Shown piece after piece: positions 58,366-64,000 of a stretch of 64,000 nucleotides of DNA. The DNA comes from Nannocystis sp. (GTDB lineage Bacteria > Myxococcota_A > Polyangia > Nannocystales > Nannocystaceae): assembly GCA_016712315.1 (NCBI GenBank), contig JADJRG010000023.1, positions 124,001 to 188,000 on the forward strand. Reading direction: 5' to 3'. The position numbers and the translations under genes are program-made. Numbering within the stretch: position 1 is the first letter of the stretch; every line of letters begins with the position of its first letter. Below the pieces are notes generated by a model, which saw only the letters and a list, made by a program, of their open reading frames with translations, did no database searches and was not told the DNA's origin.

Positions 58366-58925
58366 CCGTCACCCCGCCGCGTAGACCTGCCCTTAAAGCC
58401 AGCCTCAGCCTCAGCCGCGCCCGCGCCCGCGCCCTCGCCCTCGCCCGCCCGCCGACGCGCCCTGATCTCCTGAAAGAACCGCCGCAGCCGCGCCGCGCAC
58501 GCCTCGGCCAGCACCCCGCCCTGCACCGCCATCCGGTGGTTCAGCCGCGGGTCGTCGCAGATCTGATAGAGCGTCCGCGCCGCCCCCGCCTTCGGGTCAT
58601 CCGCGCCGTACACCAGCCGAGCCACCCGCGCGTTCACCAGCGCCCCCGCGCACATCGGACATGGCTCAAGGGTCACATACAGCGTCGCCCCATCGACCCG
58701 CCAGCGCCGCAGCGCCCGACAAGCCTCACGCAGCGCCACCACCTCCGCGTGCCCCGTCGGGTCGCCCGCGTGCTCCCGCGTGTTGAAGCCGGCGCCGATG
58801 ATCCGCCCGTCCATCACCAGCAGCGCCCCCACCGGCACATCGCCGCGAGCGGCCGCCTCATCCGCCAACGCCAGCGCCTCTCGCATCCAGAGGTCATCGC
58901 GCGCCGGGCCCGCGCTCTCCGCCAA
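58362..58925 (-). CDS. tadA: tRNA-specific adenosine deaminase
   Basis: TadA deaminates A34 to inosine in tRNA-Arg(ACG). Motifs: WMREALALADEAAARGDVP, the zinc/catalytic pair GHAEVVALREAC (His, Glu) and LEPCPMCAGALVNARV (two Cys), YGADDPKAGA and NHRMAVQGGVLAEACA. The start is uncertain: the family expects about 10-15 residues before WMREAL, so I use TTG 58925 (LAESAGPARDDLWM); ATG 58886 would cut the first helix. A Gly/Ala/Glu-rich tail of about 20 residues is extra. An essential gene in most bacteria. Confidence 0.92.
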   Translation of the reverse strand: MAESAGPARDDLWMREALALADEAAARGDVPVGALLVMDGRIIGAGFNTREHAGDPTGHAEVVALREACRALRRWRVDGATLYVTLEPCPMCAGALVNARVARLVYGADDPKAGAARTLYQICDDPRLNHRMAVQGGVLAEACAARLRRFFQEIRARRRAGEGEGAGAGAAEAEAGFKGRSTRRGDG

Positions 58926-59076
58926 GAAGACCCCCAAAGCGCGCGCGAGCTTGGCGAAAAAGCGCCGCTCTGACAAGGCGCCCGGCGAAGCGCCAGACGC
59001 GCGCTGCCGAACACCACCCGCCCGACCCGATTTTGGGGCTAGGATCTGAGCGATTTCTTTCCTATCCTCCCCGCCT

Positions 59077-59997
59077 ATGAGTTCCGTGCCCACTTGGACC
59101 CGTTTATTGGCAGTCCCCTTCGGTCTCGCGCTCCTGTGGCAAACCGCCTGTGTGTGCGGCCCTGGCCCCAACGTCGGCGGCTACGAGGACGAGTCTAAGG
59201 ATCCCCCAAAATCCCTCGAGGGGATCAAGTTCGTCGAGAGCGAGAAGGGCGCCCCAGAGCTGATCGGCTGCGCCGACGGCCAACGCGAGGGCTTCGGCGA
59301 CATCACCAAGCACAAGCGCGTCGCCGGCTGCCTCGCCCGCTGGCAAGGCGTCAAGAGCCTGCGCGACAAGCCCACCGGAGCCGCCTGTGGCGACGACGGC
59401 GAGGTCTGCCCGGTCCCCGCGGACGCCTGCGCCCCTGGCTGGCACATCTGCGGCATGGACGGCAAGAACACCGACCTCAAGAACAACACCAGCGCCCGCG
59501 CCTGCGAGAAGGAGGCCGGCCCGGGCAAGTTCGTCGCCGCGATGAGCCACGGCCAGACCGACGAGCTGTGCCCGCCGCCGCCGACCGCCGCCACCGACTT
59601 CCCGTGCTTTGAGTCCGGGATCTGCTCCGAGCCGGTCTGCTGCGGCGACGACTGCCAGTTCGGCAAGTGCCGCGACGCCGTCTGGCGTGGCAAGACCAAG
59701 ATCTCGCTCGGCAAGGCGGAGGGCTGCGGCGCGGTCACCTCGGAGCGCAACGGCGGCGTGATCTGCTGCTTCGACGGCCCGGGCGATCCTGTCGATCCCA
59801 ACGCCGCTGCCACGCCCCCCGTCGAGCCCACCGGGGGTGAGGCCGTCGCCGACAGCGCGGCCCCTGCCGGCGCCAGCGGCGCTCCTGCCGGCGCCCCCGC
59901 GGAGGGCAGCAGCGTCCCTCCCGAGGGCCTCACCGCCCCGGTCGGCGCAGGCAAGGCCGCCGCCAAGACCACCAAGACCACCACCAAGACCCCCTGA
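59077..59997 (+). CDS. Cys-rich lipoprotein/exported protein
   Basis: A 306-aa protein with a signal peptide (LLAVPFGLALLWQTACVCG; lipobox-like QTAC). Around 20 Cys lie in the first 230 residues (GAACGDDGEVCPVPADACAP, PVCCGDDCQFGKC, GVICCFDGPG). A Pro/Ala/Gly tail follows. Disulfide-rich and extracytoplasmic; no known family. It is divergent from tadA and ends at a strong hairpin (60037-60071). Confidence 0.75.
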   Translation: MSSVPTWTRLLAVPFGLALLWQTACVCGPGPNVGGYEDESKDPPKSLEGIKFVESEKGAPELIGCADGQREGFGDITKHKRVAGCLARWQGVKSLRDKPTGAACGDDGEVCPVPADACAPGWHICGMDGKNTDLKNNTSARACEKEAGPGKFVAAMSHGQTDELCPPPPTAATDFPCFESGICSEPVCCGDDCQFGKCRDAVWRGKTKISLGKAEGCGAVTSERNGGVICCFDGPGDPVDPNAAATPPVEPTGGEAVADSAAPAGASGAPAGAPAEGSSVPPEGLTAPVGAGKAAAKTTKTTTKTP

Positions 59998-60036
59998 TCC
60001 GCGCGCGTCGCGATCGGAAGACACGAAAAAACACGA

Positions 60037-60071
60037 AGAGAGCGCCACCGGGTCACCGGGCGGCGCTCTCT
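60037..60071 (+). terminator. Strong hairpin terminator between convergent genes
   Basis: AGAGAGCGCC (60037-60046) pairs perfectly with GGCGCTCTCT (60062-60071) around a 15-base loop. A pyrimidine tract follows on the plus strand and an A6 run (60025-60030) precedes it, giving T6 on the minus strand. It probably acts in both directions. Confidence 0.75.
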
Positions 60072-60152
60072 CCTTGTCTCTTCTCTCTCTTCTCTCTTCC
60101 TTGGTCCGCCGCGCCTCAGCGCGGCGCCACGCCGGCTACGCACACCGCGCGG

Positions 60153-60473
60153 TTACGCCCGCAGCTCGCCCGTGCTCGACTTGCTCACGTAGTGCTCGAC
60201 CGCCCACCGCTCCGGCCGCCCGACCTCGAGCACCGGCGAGGTCACGACATCCGCCAGGCGCCCCCAGAACTGGATCCGCCGGCCGATCCACACGAAGTCC
60301 TCGCCGCTCTCCGGCACCTGGATCGCCCGCAGCCGCAGCGCCGCGTGGTGGCGCAGCCACGCCCCCGTCTCGCGGTCACGCACCCCCACGCACTCATCCT
60401 CACGCAGGTGGTACTCGGTGAACTTGGTCGCGAAGACCCGGTGGAGGCGACGGTTCTGCGGGGCGCTGCTCAT
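60153..60473 (-). CDS. Hypothetical protein, 106 aa
   Basis: A small soluble protein (RRLHRVFATKFTEYHLREDE; EDFVWIGRRIQFWGRLAD) ending STGELRA. ATG 60473 is taken because the upstream part of the longer frame lacks coding character. No family recognised. It ends 80 bases before the bidirectional terminator. Confidence 0.55.
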   Translation of the reverse strand: MSSAPQNRRLHRVFATKFTEYHLREDECVGVRDRETGAWLRHHAALRLRAIQVPESGEDFVWIGRRIQFWGRLADVVTSPVLEVGRPERWAVEHYVSKSSTGELRA

Positions 60474-60532
60474 GCCGCCAATCTCCCTGATCCCAGCGCT
60501 TGTCCGCAAAAAAGCCGCAACGATCGCCGTCA

Positions 60533-60621
60533 CCGCGACCCGCGCGCTCACGGGGGCGATTCCTCCATCTCCGCGATGAAGTCGCCGAGCACCCCGCGAC
60601 CCGCGCGCTCACGGGGGCGAT
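60533..60621. repeat. 28-bp perfect direct repeat upstream of the rhomboid-like gene
   Basis: The same 28 bases occur at 60533-60560 and 60594-60621 (core CGCGCTCACGGGGGCGAT), 61 bases apart. It lies in the leader of the 60650 gene. It could be a recent local duplication or a repeated regulator site. Confidence 0.75.
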
Positions 60622-60649
60622 CCCCACCCGGCGGGAGTAGACTCTCGCG

Positions 60650-61309
60650 GTGCGCGCATCGTCTCCGGCATTTCGCTCGCTCCCGCCCCTGCGCCGCGGC
60701 GCCCTCGCGTTCTCGCTCACCGTCGTGATCGCCAACATGCTGCTCGGTGACCAGCCGATCGCCGCCCACCTCCTGCTCGGCCCTAGCTTCGCCAGCGAGC
60801 CCTGGCAGCCCCTCAGCGCCCTCTTCTTCTTCCCGCCGGGCCGCCTCGAGGGCGTGGTCGCCACCTTCCTCATCCAGTGGATCCTCGGCTCCGCGCTCGA
60901 GCGCCGCTTTGGGCCCGCCAAGTACCTCGCCCTCGCCCTCGGCGCCGCCCTCGGCGCCTACCTGCTCGTCGCCCTCGTCGGCCTCGCCGCGCCGCTGCTG
61001 CTCGAGGTCCCCCTCGGCGGCGCCACCCCCAGCGATCTCGCCGTCATCGCCGCGTTCGGCGTCGTCTTCGCCCGCCAGCCCCTCAACCTGCTCGGGATCT
61101 TCCCCTTCACCGGCCGCGGCCTCGCCCTCCTCCTCGCCGGCCTCACCCTCGCCGCCCCGCCCTTACGCGGCGCCCCCTGGCAGGTCATGCTCCCCAGCGC
61201 CCTCGCCGGCCTCATCGCCCTGCTCGTGGCGCTTCGCCCCTGGCGTCGCCAACCGCGCTCGGGCAAGCTGCCGGGAGCGCGGCCGAAGCACCTCCGCGTG
61301 GTCCACTGA
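60650..61309 (+). CDS. Rhomboid-like membrane protein, catalytic Ser motif not conserved
   Basis: A 219-aa protein with about six membrane segments (ALAFSLTVVIANMLLG; GVVATFLIQWILGSALERRF; YLALALGAALGAYLLVALVG). The layout matches rhomboid/DUF1751-like proteins. Where active rhomboids have GxSG, this has GGATPSDLAVIAAFG, so peptidase activity is doubtful. GTG 60650 is used. The next gene, a sigma-54 activator, begins 25 bases later. Confidence 0.7.
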   Translation: MRASSPAFRSLPPLRRGALAFSLTVVIANMLLGDQPIAAHLLLGPSFASEPWQPLSALFFFPPGRLEGVVATFLIQWILGSALERRFGPAKYLALALGAALGAYLLVALVGLAAPLLLEVPLGGATPSDLAVIAAFGVVFARQPLNLLGIFPFTGRGLALLLAGLTLAAPPLRGAPWQVMLPSALAGLIALLVALRPWRRQPRSGKLPGARPKHLRVVH

Positions 61310-61334
61310 GCCCCCCGCGGGATCGAGTTCGCAC

Positions 61335-62761
<1,427 letters not shown>

Positions 62762-62765
<4 letters not shown>

Positions 62766-63181
62766 CCCGAAGGACAGGTACAGCCTTCGCCCTCGCCCTC
62801 GCCGCCTGCGGCGCCGCCCAGCAGACCCCGAACGCCGCCGCCGAGGCCTTCGTCCAGGCCACGCAGCGGGGAGACACCGCCGCCCTGCTCCCCCTGCTCG
62901 ACGGCCCCGCGCGGGCGCGCCTCACCGCGGCCGCCGCCCGCGCCAGCGATCAAGTCGGAGGCAGGCGCACGATCGCCCCCTCCGCCCTGCTCCGCGTCGT
63001 CGACGTCGATCCCACCTTCCAGCTCACCCGCGTCGAGCAGCTCGAGGCCGACGAGGCGACCGCCAAGGTCCGCGTCCACGGCGCCGCCGCCGAGCGCGCC
63101 TTCGACCTCGACCTCCTCTACGAAGAGGGCGCCTGGCGCGTCCACGTCCCGCTGCCTGCGGCGCCTGCCCTCAGCGACTGA
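62762..63181 (+). CDS. Small lipoprotein (DUF4878-like)
   Basis: A 139-aa lipoprotein (GTAFALALAACGAAQQ, lipobox LAAC). The mature part resembles NTF2-like DUF4878 domains (AEAFVQATQRGDTAALLPLL; DLDLLYEEGAWRVHVPLP). Its ATG overlaps the activator's TGA (62763-62765). Function unknown. Confidence 0.7.
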
Positions 63182-63225
63182 GCCGCCGCGCCGCGCCTGT
63201 CACTTCGTCCCCAGACACAAAAGAC

Positions 63226-63630
63226 ATGTCCCAAGAAGCATCCTCACCCCCCCGCGGGATCACCACCTGGCTCGCCCCCCCGCTGCTCGCCGCCGCCGCG
63301 ATGGCCGCCTACATGTTCCTCAACGTCCCCCCCGCCGATCGCCCGTGGTCGAGCAACCCGCCCGTCCCTCGCGGCAGCCACCCCTCGGAGCGCGCCTACA
63401 CCCGCTACCTCGGGGCGATGCACGAGGCCCGCCTCCAGATCAAGGACCCCGATCGCCGCGCCGCCGCCGAAGCCGCCGCCGCCAAGGCCGCCAAGCCGCA
63501 AAAGCCCGCCGAGCCGCGAGTCGGCCGCCCCCAGGCCCCAAAGAAGCCCCCACCAGAGGCCCCCCCGATCGACGAGCGCGACGAGCCCCTCGACGCCCCC
63601 AACGCCCCCGGCGTGCCCGGCGAACCCTAA
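63226..63630 (+). CDS. Single-pass membrane protein with Pro/Ala/Lys-rich tail
   Basis: A 134-aa protein. One membrane segment (WLAPPLLAAAAMAAYMFL), then RAYTRYLGAMHEARLQIKD and a low-complexity Pro/Ala/Lys/Glu tail. ATG 63226. Probably envelope-associated; family unknown. It follows the small lipoprotein by 44 bases. Confidence 0.55.
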   Translation: MSQEASSPPRGITTWLAPPLLAAAAMAAYMFLNVPPADRPWSSNPPVPRGSHPSERAYTRYLGAMHEARLQIKDPDRRAAAEAAAAKAAKPQKPAEPRVGRPQAPKKPPPEAPPIDERDEPLDAPNAPGVPGEP

Positions 63631-63652
63631 CCCCACGCCGCGCGGCTGCGAC

Positions 63653-64000
63653 CTATGAACCATCGGGCCCGAGCACGTACAGGATCGAGGAGACGATCAT
63701 AGCGGCGCCGCTCAGCCAGACGAAGGCGAGCACGCATGCCTCGCCGATGGCGTTCGGGCGCCCCCGGAGGCGCCAGCCGGTCACGATGACCGCCGGGATC
63801 GTGACTGCGAGGCTGATGAGGAAGGCGAGGCGCCAAGGAGAGGGACCCCCGCGGTACGTGACATGGATCATCCGCGAGAGCGGCGCGAGGACCAGGATGA
63901 CCGTGAGCGCGGATGTGAACATCCAGGTAAAAACGTGGTCTGGGGGGTGCTCGCTGTTGTTGTATTTGTCCGGGAAGCAGCGGGCGAGCTCGACAAGATC
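63653..64000 (-). CDS. Membrane protein, 5' end beyond the window
   Basis: The frame stays open from the window edge (DLVELARCFPDKYNNSEHPP...) through ATG 63922 to the TAG at 63653. It has three hydrophobic segments (ALTVILVLAPLSRM; LAFLISLAVTIPAVIVTGW; GEACVLAFVWLSGAAMIVSS). So the gene most likely starts outside the window and is only partial here. Codon choice is slightly less extreme than its neighbours. Function unknown. Confidence 0.6.
   Translation of the reverse strand, partial: DLVELARCFPDKYNNSEHPPDHVFTWMFTSALTVILVLAPLSRMIHVTYRGGPSPWRLAFLISLAVTIPAVIVTGWRLRGRPNAIGEACVLAFVWLSGAAMIVSSILYVLGPDGS

Overview
The window looks like chromosome from a myxobacterium-type organism, most likely Nannocystaceae or close Polyangia (inference). 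Reasons: very high G+C, about 70% or more by eye; two large Ser/Thr protein kinases with HRDFKP catalytic loops and TPR or FG-GAP-like receptor regions; an ECF sigma factor next to a kinase; many lipoproteins, several with Thr/Ser/Ala-rich linkers; roadblock and DUF4388 signalling proteins; and an FHA-type sigma-54 activator. I saw no rRNA, tRNA, CRISPR array or insertion sequence.

Layout. 0-2.1 kb: end of a sensor histidine kinase and a lipoprotein. 2.2-8.9 kb: a cyanophycin locus (isoaspartyl dipeptidase, cyanophycinase, cyanophycin synthetase, and a Mur-ligase paralogue without the ATP-grasp module). 8.9-10.6 kb: a hipBA module with an AT-rich palindromic operator. 10.6-14.0 kb: a formate dehydrogenase alpha subunit. 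14.15-24.2 kb: an alpha/beta hydrolase, then a dense run with a two-gene hot-dog dehydratase pair, KS-beta/KR/KS-alpha/ACP, a metallo-beta-lactamase-fold hydrolase, a Tat-signal protein, an arginase-fold enzyme with a PqqD/RRE-like N-terminus, and a lysophospholipid-acyltransferase-like protein. 24.2-30.8 kb: a membrane protein, a small protein, a 1556-aa receptor kinase and a secreted protein made of seven 27-residue four-Cys repeats. 30.9-34.7 kb: AsnB, a START-Rieske protein and a fatty acid hydroxylase. 34.8-41.4 kb: an M16 peptidase pair, a PHP lipoprotein, a PNGase F-like lipoprotein and a YpfJ-type metallopeptidase. 41.9-47.8 kb: DUF4388, roadblock, protoglobin and hybrid-kinase genes. 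47.8-64 kb: an apparently circularly permuted pyroglutamyl-peptidase, a lipoprotein with a clear terminator, ECF sigma plus kinase, an SDR, DUF3025, TadA, lipoproteins, a rhomboid-like protein and a sigma-54 activator.

Two aspects stand out. First, eight genes in the first 11.2 kb are interrupted or shortened by apparent single-base indels, some in C runs, and only one similar break (near 55.17 kb) is seen later. Sequencing or assembly error must be excluded before any of these is called a pseudogene. Second, the best candidates for new biology are the permuted C15 peptidase (47786-48676), the KS/ACP/MBL run ending in the RRE-like arginase (15.2-24.2 kb), whose two dehydratase subunits appear to carry complementary halves of one active site, and the 27-residue Cys-repeat protein.
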